A stretch of DNA of 64,000 nt, taken from positions 1 through 64,000 of the forward strand of contig NZ_JAEFAJ010000011.1 of the NCBI RefSeq assembly GCF_016287535.1, written 5' to 3'. The position numbers were made by a program, and so were the translations under genes. Of the stretch, positions 40,649 to 48,628 are shown piece after piece. This DNA comes from Ruminococcus sp. (GTDB lineage: Bacteria; Bacillota; Clostridia; Oscillospirales; Ruminococcaceae). The notes under the pieces are model-generated. The model was not told the DNA's origin. It saw nothing but the letters and a program-made list of their open reading frames with translations, and searched no databases. Every line of letters starts with the position of its first letter. Positions within the stretch are counted from its first letter, which is position 1.

Positions 40649-41395
40649 ATGCAGAAGATACTCGGTTATATGCGGAAGGCGATTCAGGAGTACGGACTCA
40701 TCAGCGACGGCGACCGTATCCTCGTAGGCGTATCGGGCGGAAAGGACAGTCTTGTGCTCCTGCAGGGGCTGATACTTCTCAGACGCTTTATAGGCATTGA
40801 ATACGACGTTGTGGGAGCTACTCTCGATATGGGATTCAAGGACTCGCAAAGCGACTTTACAGCCGTTTCTGAGCTCTGTGAGAGGTATTGCACGGAATAC
40901 CACGTTATCCCTACCCAGATAGGCGAGATAGTTTTCGATGTGCGCAAGGAGCCAAGTCCCTGCAGTCTCTGTGCGCGAATGAGGCGGGGCGCTCTCCACG
41001 ACGCCGCAAATGACCTCGGCTGTAACAAGGTCGCTCTCGGTCACAACTACGACGACGCTGTGGAGACCTTTGTTATGAATCTTTTCACTGAGGGGCGCAT
41101 CGGCTGTTTTTCGCCAAGCACCTACCTCACTCACAAGAAGGTCACTGTTATACGTCCTCTTGTACTTGCTCCGGAAAAGGAGATACGCAGGGCAGCAAAA
41201 AGGAATGAGCTCCCAATTGTGAAATCTGTATGTCCGGCAGACGGTCACACCAACCGGCAGAAAACAAAGGATTTCCTTGCCGAAATGGAAAGAAACGACC
41301 ACGGCTTCAAGGACAGGCTCTTCGGAGCCATGAAACGTGCTAATGTTGACGGCTGGGGCGGTATAAACTGGGCTCCGCCGGTAAAAAAGGATTAA
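40649..41395 (+). CDS. TtcA-family tRNA thiolation PP-loop protein
   Basis: From the ATG behind GGAGGTC the protein has 248 residues. It contains the PP-loop ATP motif VGVSGGKDSLVLLQGL, a CSLCARMRRGALHDAA motif with CxxC for Fe-S binding, and VALGHNYDDAVETFVMNLF. TtcA-type enzymes thiolate tRNA, for example C32. The pattern also fits the close TtcA/TtuA-like paralogues in Clostridia, so the exact base is unsure. The gene is monocistronic. Confidence 0.88.
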   Translation: MQKILGYMRKAIQEYGLISDGDRILVGVSGGKDSLVLLQGLILLRRFIGIEYDVVGATLDMGFKDSQSDFTAVSELCERYCTEYHVIPTQIGEIVFDVRKEPSPCSLCARMRRGALHDAANDLGCNKVALGHNYDDAVETFVMNLFTEGRIGCFSPSTYLTHKKVTVIRPLVLAPEKEIRRAAKRNELPIVKSVCPADGHTNRQKTKDFLAEMERNDHGFKDRLFGAMKRANVDGWGGINWAPPVKKD

Positions 41396-41424
41396 AAAAA
41401 GGCTCTCCATCCGGAGAGCCTTTT
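41396..41424. terminator. Bidirectional terminator between the TtcA-like gene and scaE
   Basis: AAGGCTCTCC and GGAGAGCCTT form a 10-bp stem with a 4-nt loop, and T or A runs flank both sides. It ends both the plus-strand gene and the sca cluster on the minus strand. Confidence 0.9.
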
Positions 41425-41450
41425 GATTATACATTAAGATGACTAATTAA

Positions 41451-42380
41451 TTAGTCTTCCTTCTTTCTGAGAACAAATGCTGTACCTACAGCTACTGCGA
41501 GGCCTGCTACTGCGAGACCTACGCCCTTTTCGCCTGTCTTAGTTGCGTTGTTCTTATTTGTAGTAGTTGTTGTAACCTTCTTAGTTGTTGTAGTTACCTT
41601 CTTAGTTGTTGTAGTTGTAGGAGGTGTTGTTGTAGTTGTTGTAGGAGGTGTTGTTGTAGTTGATGTAGGAGGTGTTGTTGTAGTTGTTGAAGTTGTTGTT
41701 GTTGTAGGAGGTGTTGTAGTTGTTGTTGTAGGAGGTGTTGTAGTTGTTGTTGTAGGTCCAACTACCTCGATGTAGCCCTGCTCGATACCGTTTGTGAATA
41801 CCCAAGCCTGCATGAGCTGACCTTCGTCGTTCTGTGCTACGTTTGTGAAGAGGTCCTTAGCTGTCTCTGTGCTCTTGTACATGATATTTACTTCATACTT
41901 GTCGCCAACCTTAGCGTCTGAAGGAAGCTTTAAATCAAATTCCCAGAGAACGCCGTCTCTACCTGTGTTCTCAGGTGAGCCAGTTGTTACAAAGAAACCG
42001 TGATCGCCGTTCTTTGTCATATCCTTGCTCTTGAGCTTCTTACCAGCATCGCCGAGCTCAGCGATATCGCCGTCTCTCTCAACGAGAGTGAGCTTTGAGT
42101 CATAATCTACATGGAAACCTGTAGGAGCGTATTTGCCCTCAGCATCCTTAACGGTAAGCTGCATAGTAACAGGTGTAGCGATGTCGCTAATGTTAACCTG
42201 CTTCTGTGAAAGTGATACTGTAGGCTTGATCTCTGACTTAGTTGGGTCATACTTTGATGTATCATACTTATCGCCTGTTGCTGAACCAGCAAAAGCAGTC
42301 ATAGCTGAGCCTGTAAGAGCTACAGCAGATACAGCGAGTGCTGCGATAGCACTCTTAAATGCATTCTTCTTCATTGTCAT
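41451..42380 (-). CDS. scaE: Cell-wall anchoring scaffoldin ScaE (single cohesin)
   Basis: The 309-residue protein has a signal peptide (1-31), one cohesin (about 34-207), a long Thr/Pro linker (208-274) and a C-terminal sorting region: ATKTGEKG (279-286), a hydrophobic helix and the RKKED tail. In R. flavefaciens ScaE is attached to the wall by sortase and its cohesin binds the X-dockerins of ScaB and CttA. The sorting motif here is ATKTG, not LPxTG. It is the last gene of the cluster, after cttA, with a hairpin in the gap. GAAAGG precedes two possible ATG starts. Confidence 0.93.
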   Translation of the reverse strand: MTMKKNAFKSAIAALAVSAVALTGSAMTAFAGSATGDKYDTSKYDPTKSEIKPTVSLSQKQVNISDIATPVTMQLTVKDAEGKYAPTGFHVDYDSKLTLVERDGDIAELGDAGKKLKSKDMTKNGDHGFFVTTGSPENTGRDGVLWEFDLKLPSDAKVGDKYEVNIMYKSTETAKDLFTNVAQNDEGQLMQAWVFTNGIEQGYIEVVGPTTTTTTPPTTTTTTPPTTTTTSTTTTTPPTSTTTTPPTTTTTTPPTTTTTKKVTTTTKKVTTTTTNKNNATKTGEKGVGLAVAGLAVAVGTAFVLRKKED

Positions 42381-42415
42381 TATTTCCTTTCAGATATAAT
42401 ATATTATATATGTTC

Positions 42416-42440
42416 TCTGCCGCCGCAAATCGGCGGCAGA
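42416..42440. other. Hairpin in the cttA-scaE spacer
   Basis: TCTGCCGCC and GGCGGCAGA form a perfect 9-bp GC-rich stem with a 7-nt loop, and no T run follows on the minus strand. It lies about 40 bp after the cttA stop. It may stabilise the cttA 3' end or set the ratio between CttA and ScaE messages. Confidence 0.7.
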
Positions 42441-42476
42441 TTAAACATTCTCAGTGTTGACCGATATTATCAGTCA

Positions 42477-44717
42477 TTAGTTCTTGGCTGTTGCAGTAGC
42501 CCAGAGCTCCTTGTTTGACTTGGAAGCGTTATCCTCTGAAGATCTTAATGTGTAGAATCTCATGATCTGTGATGAATCAACTGCGTCAATAACTCTTGCA
42601 TTCTTTCTTGCAAGTCTTGTTACAGGAGGATCAGCATCAGGATTTACATCGCAGAGGAATGCAGCGAACTCTTCATACTCGCTTGTTGTACTTGTTACGA
42701 GCGGGCTTGATGAGAGATTAACTTCGCTTGACTTCTTGCCGCCTGAAAGCTCTGTGTAGTATCTGAGTACCTGTGAAGCGTCAACTGCGTCTGCATAACC
42801 GTCGAGGTTTGCGTCGCCCTTAACACCGATGAGTACATCGATAGATGCGCTGAGACCAACATTGTCCTTAGCAGGCTTGCCGTCTACATAGATCTGTACG
42901 CTGTACTTGAACTTGTCATTGCCAGCCTTGTATGTATTGGCGGGTGTAGCTGTACCGAAGCTGATTCTGTCAGCTGAGACATCCTCTACCTTATCAGTCT
43001 CTGCCTTGTTTACCTTATTGCCTTCAGCGTCTGTGTAGCCTTCAACATAGATTGTGTGGAGCTTAGCGTTCTGAACCTGCTCCTTATCGAAGCTCTCTTC
43101 GATATTGCTGTAGTAAGCTGTATCTGTATCGTAATCGAGATACTGCTTAACAACAGAAGTTGTAACAGTTGTTGTTACGGGTGTAGTTGTAACTGATGTA
43201 GTTGTTGTATTTGTTACAAGAACTCTTTCGATCTGAAGGTCAACGTCGCCGATCTCCTTGGTCTTGAGACCTGAAAGATCTGCAGCAGCTGTGATCTTCT
43301 TGTAAGAATTAACAAGAACGTAGCCCTGCTTAGCAAGGTATTCTGTTAACTCCTTGATCTCCTTGTCGCTTTCGGGAACTGTAAATGTAACTGTGCCCTT
43401 AGCGCCTTCTGTTTCAGCCTTGATGTTCATGAGGCTGTCTGCAAACTTACCTGCATCAGCAGCGGAGATATTGATTCTGTTGCCTGTAGCCTCCATAGCC
43501 TTTGCATAGATCTTGAGAACATTCTCATCAGCAGCGATATCAGTTGCTTTTACGGGGATCTGCTGAGCAACTCCCCTAGCAGCCAGATACTGATTTACTC
43601 TTGCGATCATCTCAGAAACATTTGCGAAAGTCTTAACGCGCTTATGAGAGTTGAGGAAGTATGTAACCATTCTGTCTCCCTCACCTGCAGCCTTGATGAA
43701 CTTATCGATCTTCTCATCGTACTTCTTCTGAAGCGTATCAGCAAGTGACTTCTGGAACTTCTTCTGGATGCCCTTGTCGCCTGCTGCCTTGATAGCCTTT
43801 AAGCTGTCCTGGAAGAACTTGGGAAGCTGACCAAGGTAATATGTCTTGCCGTCGTTGCACTTGTACTCGAACTCAGCAGAAACTGTTGTACCCTTGTTTA
43901 TGTCAGAACCGTTGATTGTAAGTGTGAAAGTACCGCCAACCTTTGTAGGCTCTTCCTCTTCCTCTGTCTCAGTGAAGTCGATATCTGAAAGCTCGATAGC
44001 AACATAGTCCTGAGCGATATTCTTGATGGTCTCGTTGTCAAGCTCTTTTTCCTTGAGGCTTGTGAGATCACTGATTGTCTTTACGTCGTCGCTTGCAAGT
44101 TCGGGAATATCGTACTTGTCAGCGAGATCCTGACGAACCTCTTTATCGATAGTTGAAAGGTCGATATTCTTGAGTTCCTCAATATCTATGCCTTCGGGAA
44201 TGATAGACATATCAAATCCCTCAGGAATTTCATACTTTGGAGCCATTGCGCGTCCAGGAGCCTTCTTGGGAGCCTTTGACGCATTATTCATTTCATTCCT
44301 GATTACTTCATTGAAATCAGGCTCAGCGATCTTACCTGTGATAACAACGTCAAGGTTTGACTTTACGTTGTACTCGATATCGCTTACGAGACTTAATGCA
44401 TACTCTGCAACGTCCTTGTAATCGCCTGCCTTGCTGATAATGTCAGCAGCATAGTCATTGATGTCGATTTTACCGCTCTTACCCTCAAATGAAGCAAAAT
44501 GATGAGCCAGATTCTTGTTCCACCTGGATACTGTCTGGTCAGCGGGGATATAAAGCAGATCCTCTATAGTTACTCCGCTCTTCTCCTCTGCCTGAACTTT
44601 TACGGTACCTGCAACATCGTTTGTTGATACAGCGTTTGCGTAAGTAAGACACTGTGTGAGAGCCAGCGGAACAGCTGCTGCTGCTGCGATTGCCCTCTTG
44701 AATAATGAATTCTTCAT
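42477..44717 (-). CDS. cttA: CttA-type surface protein with X-dockerin module
   Basis: From the ATG after AGAGAGG the protein has 746 residues. It has a signal peptide (about 1-29) and a large N-terminal region (30-500). A Thr/Val linker (501-523), an X module (about 524-632) and a dockerin (633-735, loops GDANLDGYADAVDASQVL and IDAVDSSQIMRFY) follow. In R. flavefaciens CttA carries two cellulose-binding modules and docks on ScaE, fixing cells to cellulose. Gene position and the X-dockerin identify it. The N-terminal half is charged and helix-rich with few aromatic residues, so cellulose binding cannot be confirmed by eye. Confidence 0.85.
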   Translation of the reverse strand: MKNSLFKRAIAAAAAVPLALTQCLTYANAVSTNDVAGTVKVQAEEKSGVTIEDLLYIPADQTVSRWNKNLAHHFASFEGKSGKIDINDYAADIISKAGDYKDVAEYALSLVSDIEYNVKSNLDVVITGKIAEPDFNEVIRNEMNNASKAPKKAPGRAMAPKYEIPEGFDMSIIPEGIDIEELKNIDLSTIDKEVRQDLADKYDIPELASDDVKTISDLTSLKEKELDNETIKNIAQDYVAIELSDIDFTETEEEEEPTKVGGTFTLTINGSDINKGTTVSAEFEYKCNDGKTYYLGQLPKFFQDSLKAIKAAGDKGIQKKFQKSLADTLQKKYDEKIDKFIKAAGEGDRMVTYFLNSHKRVKTFANVSEMIARVNQYLAARGVAQQIPVKATDIAADENVLKIYAKAMEATGNRINISAADAGKFADSLMNIKAETEGAKGTVTFTVPESDKEIKELTEYLAKQGYVLVNSYKKITAAADLSGLKTKEIGDVDLQIERVLVTNTTTTSVTTTPVTTTVTTSVVKQYLDYDTDTAYYSNIEESFDKEQVQNAKLHTIYVEGYTDAEGNKVNKAETDKVEDVSADRISFGTATPANTYKAGNDKFKYSVQIYVDGKPAKDNVGLSASIDVLIGVKGDANLDGYADAVDASQVLRYYTELSGGKKSSEVNLSSSPLVTSTTSEYEEFAAFLCDVNPDADPPVTRLARKNARVIDAVDSSQIMRFYTLRSSEDNASKSNKELWATATAKN

Positions 44718-44850
44718 CGTTCTATACCTCTCTAACATGTTTATTCCCCTTTTGCCCGAGACACGTCTTGGTCACAAGTGGCCCCGTGCATTAGGCTAAA
44801 TTTCGGGGGGGTGCAATCTGCGTAAGAGTACAATTCGCCCCAAAATTCAT
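44718..44850 (-). promoter_or_regulatory. Structured 5' leader of cttA
   Basis: Between the proximal promoter and the cttA start lie about 130 nt with unusual GC-rich text in an AT-rich setting. On the minus strand AATTTTGGGG can pair with CCCCGAAATT (one G-T wobble). A second GC-rich block (GCACGGGGCCACTTGTGACC) follows before the ribosome binding site. It resembles no riboswitch class I can name. It may be a translational control element. Confidence 0.5.
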
Positions 44851-44856
44851 AACTAC

Positions 44857-44885
44857 ATTTTATCACACAAACAACAATAAGTCAA
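44857..44885 (-). promoter_or_regulatory. Proximal promoter of cttA
   Basis: On the minus strand TTGACT and TAAAAT are 17 bp apart, placing transcription start near 44850. Confidence 0.65.
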
Positions 44886-45048
44886 GCAGAAGTACGCATT
44901 TTTTTCAAAAATAATTGACGATTAATATTCCGCATTTTTGTGCTTATTTCACAATATGCACCATAATTGAGCGTAATATTTTCGGTTAAATGAACTTTTA
45001 GTATTATTTATCGCGTTTTCGGTTCATTATTTTAGCTTCAGCATACCT

Positions 45049-45078
45049 ATTATAGCACTTATTCTCATATTATGTCAA
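45049..45078 (-). promoter_or_regulatory. Distal promoter of cttA
   Basis: On the minus strand TTGACA and TATAAT, both perfect, are 18 bp apart, just past the scaB terminator. A transcript from here would have a leader of about 325 nt. Confidence 0.78.
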
Positions 45079-45091
45079 TCGGTAATAATTG

Positions 45092-45123
45092 TAAAAAAAA
45101 GCAGGCCTTTCGGCCTGCTTTTT
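45092..45123 (-). terminator. Rho-independent terminator after scaB
   Basis: On the minus strand AAGCAGGCC and GGCCTGCTT pair across a 4-nt loop, with a run of eight T. It separates the scaC-scaA-scaB transcript from cttA-scaE. Confidence 0.92.
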
Positions 45124-45130
45124 ATTCAGA

Positions 45131-48100
45131 TTATGAACCTTCTTCCTCGGTTTCTGTGCTCTTGACCAAATCCTTCCATATCTGACCATTTGAATACTCA
45201 GAATATGCAGATGATGATCTTCTTGCGTAGAATCCAAGGATCTGTGAAGAGTCAACTGAGCTTATCTCTCTGTTATTCTTCTTTGTTGACCAGTTGCCTG
45301 CATCCCATTCATTCTCGGTTACATCGCCGAGGAATGCTGCAAAGTCTTCAAATAACGAAGCGCTGCTCTCCGGAACTTTAAGTCCGTTAGCGTTTGCATC
45401 ACAAATACTGAAGCCTGAAGGAACATTTCCGTTAACTGACAAGAACGCATAGTAAGAAAGCGCAATTGAGCAGTCTGTTGCATCTACCATGTTGCTGAGA
45501 GTGATATCACCCTTAACACCGATAAGTGCAGTGATGCTGAGTGCAGCACCGGTTGAATCTACCAGCGGCAGATCACCGTAGTATGCCTGAACATCGTACT
45601 TGAATTCCTCCATTGTTACATCCTTGTCTGTGTGATGCTCAACAGAATTGTATACGCTCTCAGGTGTTGCGCCGTGGAAGTTGATCAATGAATAATCAAG
45701 ATTCTTTCTAACGACTGACTGACCGTTATCGTAAACGTCTACGATACTGATAGCCTTTACCTGACCAGCCTGGAATCCACCGTTTTCACCATTGTCATGG
45801 CTGAAGTAGAAACCAACTTCGGTATCAATTGTTGCATAAGCTCTTACCCAGCCTGCAGAAGTTGAGGTTGTAGGATAAAGAGTTGATGTAACTGTGCTTG
45901 TTGTAGTATTTGTTGATGTGCTCGAAGTTGAAGAAGTGGTCGATGTTGTCGGACCGCTTGTCGAACTTGTTGTCGAGCTTGTTGACGATGTTGTCGTCTT
46001 GCTTGAAGTCGAAGAAGTGGTCGATGTTGTCGGACCGCTTGTTGAACTTGTTGTCGAGCTTGTTGACGATGTTGTCGTCTTGCTTGAAGTCGAAGAAGTG
46101 GTCGATGTTGTCGGACCGCTTGTCGAACTTGTTGTCGAGCTTGTTGACGATGTTGTCGTCTTGCTCGTTGTTGTAGTTGTGGTTGTTGACGTTGTAGTTG
46201 TAGTAGGTGTAAGAACCTTTATCTCGCCGCCTACAACAAAGATCTTGTCTGCAATATTTACAGCCTTATCGCCTGAAGCTGAAAGATTCTTGATATCCAC
46301 AGGGATAGAACCAGCCTTAGCGTCGTCATTGATCTTGTAAGTAAGCTCAACTACTGTCGAACCGTTAGCAGCAGAGTGTCTTTCACCCTTGCCGTCAAAG
46401 AACATAAGTCTTATCTGGTCTTCGCTCTTTAAAATATCAGCGCCGTAAGCGGACTTGTCGCTTACACCTGTGAGCTTGACACCGTCGCCTGCTACCATAT
46501 CAAACATAGCGCCGCTGATAGCGAGTGCATTGTTTGAAGGATCGTAAACCTTAACCTTGATCTTGACCTCATCACCGGGGTAGCCTTCTGCGCTGCCTAC
46601 CAGCCAAGCAATATCCTTATCCTGAGGAATGGTTATTGTTGTTGATGTGCTTGTAGAAGGATCTACGCTGCTGATTGTGGTTGTAGTAGGCTTAGTTTCT
46701 CCGGACGATGTTGTAACTGTAGTTACGGTAGAAGTTGTAACTTTTCCGATTGTGATGGAACCGTCCTCAAACTTCACCTTTGAAGTTACGTTAACGCCCT
46801 TTTCAGCGCTTACAGTTGTATCCTTCCACTGTACTGCATAAGTACCAGCAGCAGTATCTTCAGGAATAGCAAAAGTAAGTGTCATGATAACTGTACCGTC
46901 AGCCTCAGCCTTACCTGTTCTCTTAGCGAAGAGGTAAACATTCTGCTCAGCGTTCTTTGAGAGCTCTGCGCCGTAAGGAGTACCCTTGATCTCACTCAGA
47001 GTGATAGGAGTCTTAGCTGAGATACCGAACTGACCGCCTGCGATAGCGAGGTCAGAAGTTCCCTTAACGGTAACCTTGAGGTCAACGCTCTTTGTGCCGG
47101 GCTCAACAGTAACATCATCGATGTCCCATGTGATACCGTCAGTAGTAACGTCTGAACCTACCTTGATAGTACCGTCAACGAACTGTACCTTTGAAGTGAT
47201 ATTCTGTGATAATGCGTTGCTGACGCTCTGATCAGCCCACTTTATCTTGTATGTGCCTTCTTTACACTTTTCGTCAACCTTGAATGAGAGCTTGACAACA
47301 GTCTTGCCGTCTGCTGCTGCTACAGCTGCTGAACCCGGCTTGCCGAACATAAGGATGCCCTTGTCGATGTTAGCGCTTATAGCTGCATCATAAGCCTCTG
47401 ATTTCTCAGAAGATGCTGTGAGCTTGATATCGTCAGTCTCTGAAACGATTGCGAACTGTGCGCCTGCGATAGCAACTGCTGCGTCTGCTGAATCAACAAC
47501 AGCGCTGAGCTGTACTGTATCGCCGGGCTTAGCGTTCTCTGTACCGAGAACCCACTTGATCTTGCCATCAGCTGATGGCTTCTTAACTGTAATGGAACCG
47601 TCCTTGAATGTTACCTTTGAAGTAATATTCTGAGCCTTTCCGTTACTTACAGTCTGATCTGACCACTTGATGTTATATTTGCCCTCAGCGCAATCTGTAG
47701 GAACAACATAAGTAAGTGTCATGATCTCAGCCTTATCGGCTGCAACTACGCCGTCCTTAGCGAACTTTGAGAAGAGGAACGCAGGATTGGCACCTGTGTT
47801 GTTGACCTCGATCGTAGCGTCGTAAGCTCCGCCGTCCTTTACGGAATCGAACTTGACAGGTGAATCAGCGCTTATAACGAACTGACCGCCTGCAACTCCT
47901 ATTGCGGAACCTTCTGTATTGTTGACATAAGCCTTGAGAGTAACCTTCTCGCCTGGCTCAGCTGTAACATTGTCAAGTACCCACTCAACAGAACCGTCCT
48001 CAGCGTCTTTCTTGACATTGATTGCACCATCTGTGAATTTTACCTTGTCTGTTACATTTACGCCCTGGGGAGCACTTACTGTACCCTCAGACCACTTTAT

Positions 48101-48568
48101 GTCATATTTGCCCTCCGCACAATCTGCGGGGATAGTGAATTTAAGAGTACCAACTACAGAATTCTCTGCAGCTACCTTACCCTTTACACCACTAAAAAGA
48201 AATGTATTTTCGTCTGCATTGGAAGCAATATTGTAACCGTATGCATTACCTGTTACGATTGAATCGAACTTAATCGGCGAGCCAGCTTTGATTGTAAACT
48301 GTCCGCCTGAAACCTCAAGGCTTGAACCCAGTGCAACAATTGGCATTGTGACCGTCTGGCCGGGTGCTGCTGTTACTGTCGGGATCTTCCATTCAACTGT
48401 TCCGTCTGCAGCGAATGTCTTAGCAGAAACATCCAGTACTTCGCCCATACTAATGTTAGGCTGCTCGGCAGTTAAACTACCGGCAGCACTAACTGACGAA
48501 GCAAATGCACCTGCCATGAGCGATACGCTCATGGCAACGGATGTAACTGCAGAAAGCAGTTTCTTCAT
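45131..48568 (-). CDS. scaB: Scaffoldin ScaB with five cohesins and X-dockerin
   Basis: The 1145-residue protein has a signal peptide (1-29). Four cohesins lie in close tandem (about 56-187, 191-331, 333-472 and 475-610). After a Thr/Ser linker comes a fifth, more divergent cohesin (652-788), then a 117-residue Thr/Ser linker with three 27-residue repeats, an X module (906-1015) and a dockerin (1018-1120). ScaB is the central scaffoldin: its cohesins take ScaA or enzymes and its X-dockerin binds ScaE on the wall. Well-studied strains are reported with seven or nine cohesins, so this copy is short. The first calcium loop (GDITLSNMVDATD) lacks the usual acidic residues at positions 3 and 5. Confidence 0.93.
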   Translation of the reverse strand: MKKLLSAVTSVAMSVSLMAGAFASSVSAAGSLTAEQPNISMGEVLDVSAKTFAADGTVEWKIPTVTAAPGQTVTMPIVALGSSLEVSGGQFTIKAGSPIKFDSIVTGNAYGYNIASNADENTFLFSGVKGKVAAENSVVGTLKFTIPADCAEGKYDIKWSEGTVSAPQGVNVTDKVKFTDGAINVKKDAEDGSVEWVLDNVTAEPGEKVTLKAYVNNTEGSAIGVAGGQFVISADSPVKFDSVKDGGAYDATIEVNNTGANPAFLFSKFAKDGVVAADKAEIMTLTYVVPTDCAEGKYNIKWSDQTVSNGKAQNITSKVTFKDGSITVKKPSADGKIKWVLGTENAKPGDTVQLSAVVDSADAAVAIAGAQFAIVSETDDIKLTASSEKSEAYDAAISANIDKGILMFGKPGSAAVAAADGKTVVKLSFKVDEKCKEGTYKIKWADQSVSNALSQNITSKVQFVDGTIKVGSDVTTDGITWDIDDVTVEPGTKSVDLKVTVKGTSDLAIAGGQFGISAKTPITLSEIKGTPYGAELSKNAEQNVYLFAKRTGKAEADGTVIMTLTFAIPEDTAAGTYAVQWKDTTVSAEKGVNVTSKVKFEDGSITIGKVTTSTVTTVTTSSGETKPTTTTISSVDPSTSTSTTITIPQDKDIAWLVGSAEGYPGDEVKIKVKVYDPSNNALAISGAMFDMVAGDGVKLTGVSDKSAYGADILKSEDQIRLMFFDGKGERHSAANGSTVVELTYKINDDAKAGSIPVDIKNLSASGDKAVNIADKIFVVGGEIKVLTPTTTTTSTTTTTTTSKTTTSSTSSTTSSTSGPTTSTTSSTSSKTTTSSTSSTTSSTSGPTTSTTSSTSSKTTTSSTSSTTSSTSGPTTSTTSSTSSTSTNTTTSTVTSTLYPTTSTSAGWVRAYATIDTEVGFYFSHDNGENGGFQAGQVKAISIVDVYDNGQSVVRKNLDYSLINFHGATPESVYNSVEHHTDKDVTMEEFKYDVQAYYGDLPLVDSTGAALSITALIGVKGDITLSNMVDATDCSIALSYYAFLSVNGNVPSGFSICDANANGLKVPESSASLFEDFAAFLGDVTENEWDAGNWSTKKNNREISSVDSSQILGFYARRSSSAYSEYSNGQIWKDLVKSTETEEEGS
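45920..46162. repeat. 81-bp coding tandem repeat in the ScaB linker
   Basis: Three nearly identical 81-bp units encode the 27-residue Thr/Ser repeat (each with SGPTTST) at residues 803-883 of ScaB. The near-identity of units at DNA level implies recent duplication or homogenisation; linker length may vary between strains. Confidence 0.9.
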
Positions 48569-48628
48569 CAGTGCATTTCCTTTCCGAGCATTACGCTCTT
48601 ATTAAATTAGTACGTTCTTATACTGTTC

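Noticed and set aside
44718-44850. c-di-GMP (GEMM-I) riboswitch before cttA
   Set aside because: I looked for the conserved GEMM text (AAAGCCNNNGG and GGGACGCAAAG blocks) and did not find it. Only generic structure can be claimed.
45894-46340. Plus-strand open frame of 148 codons rich in Val, Leu and Glu
   Set aside because: It is the mirror of the scaB Thr/Ser linker repeat; codons for Thr/Ser read backwards as Val/Leu/Glu. It has no ribosome binding site and no family features. Similar mirror frames at 41548-41775 and 48789-49061 are rejected for the same reason.
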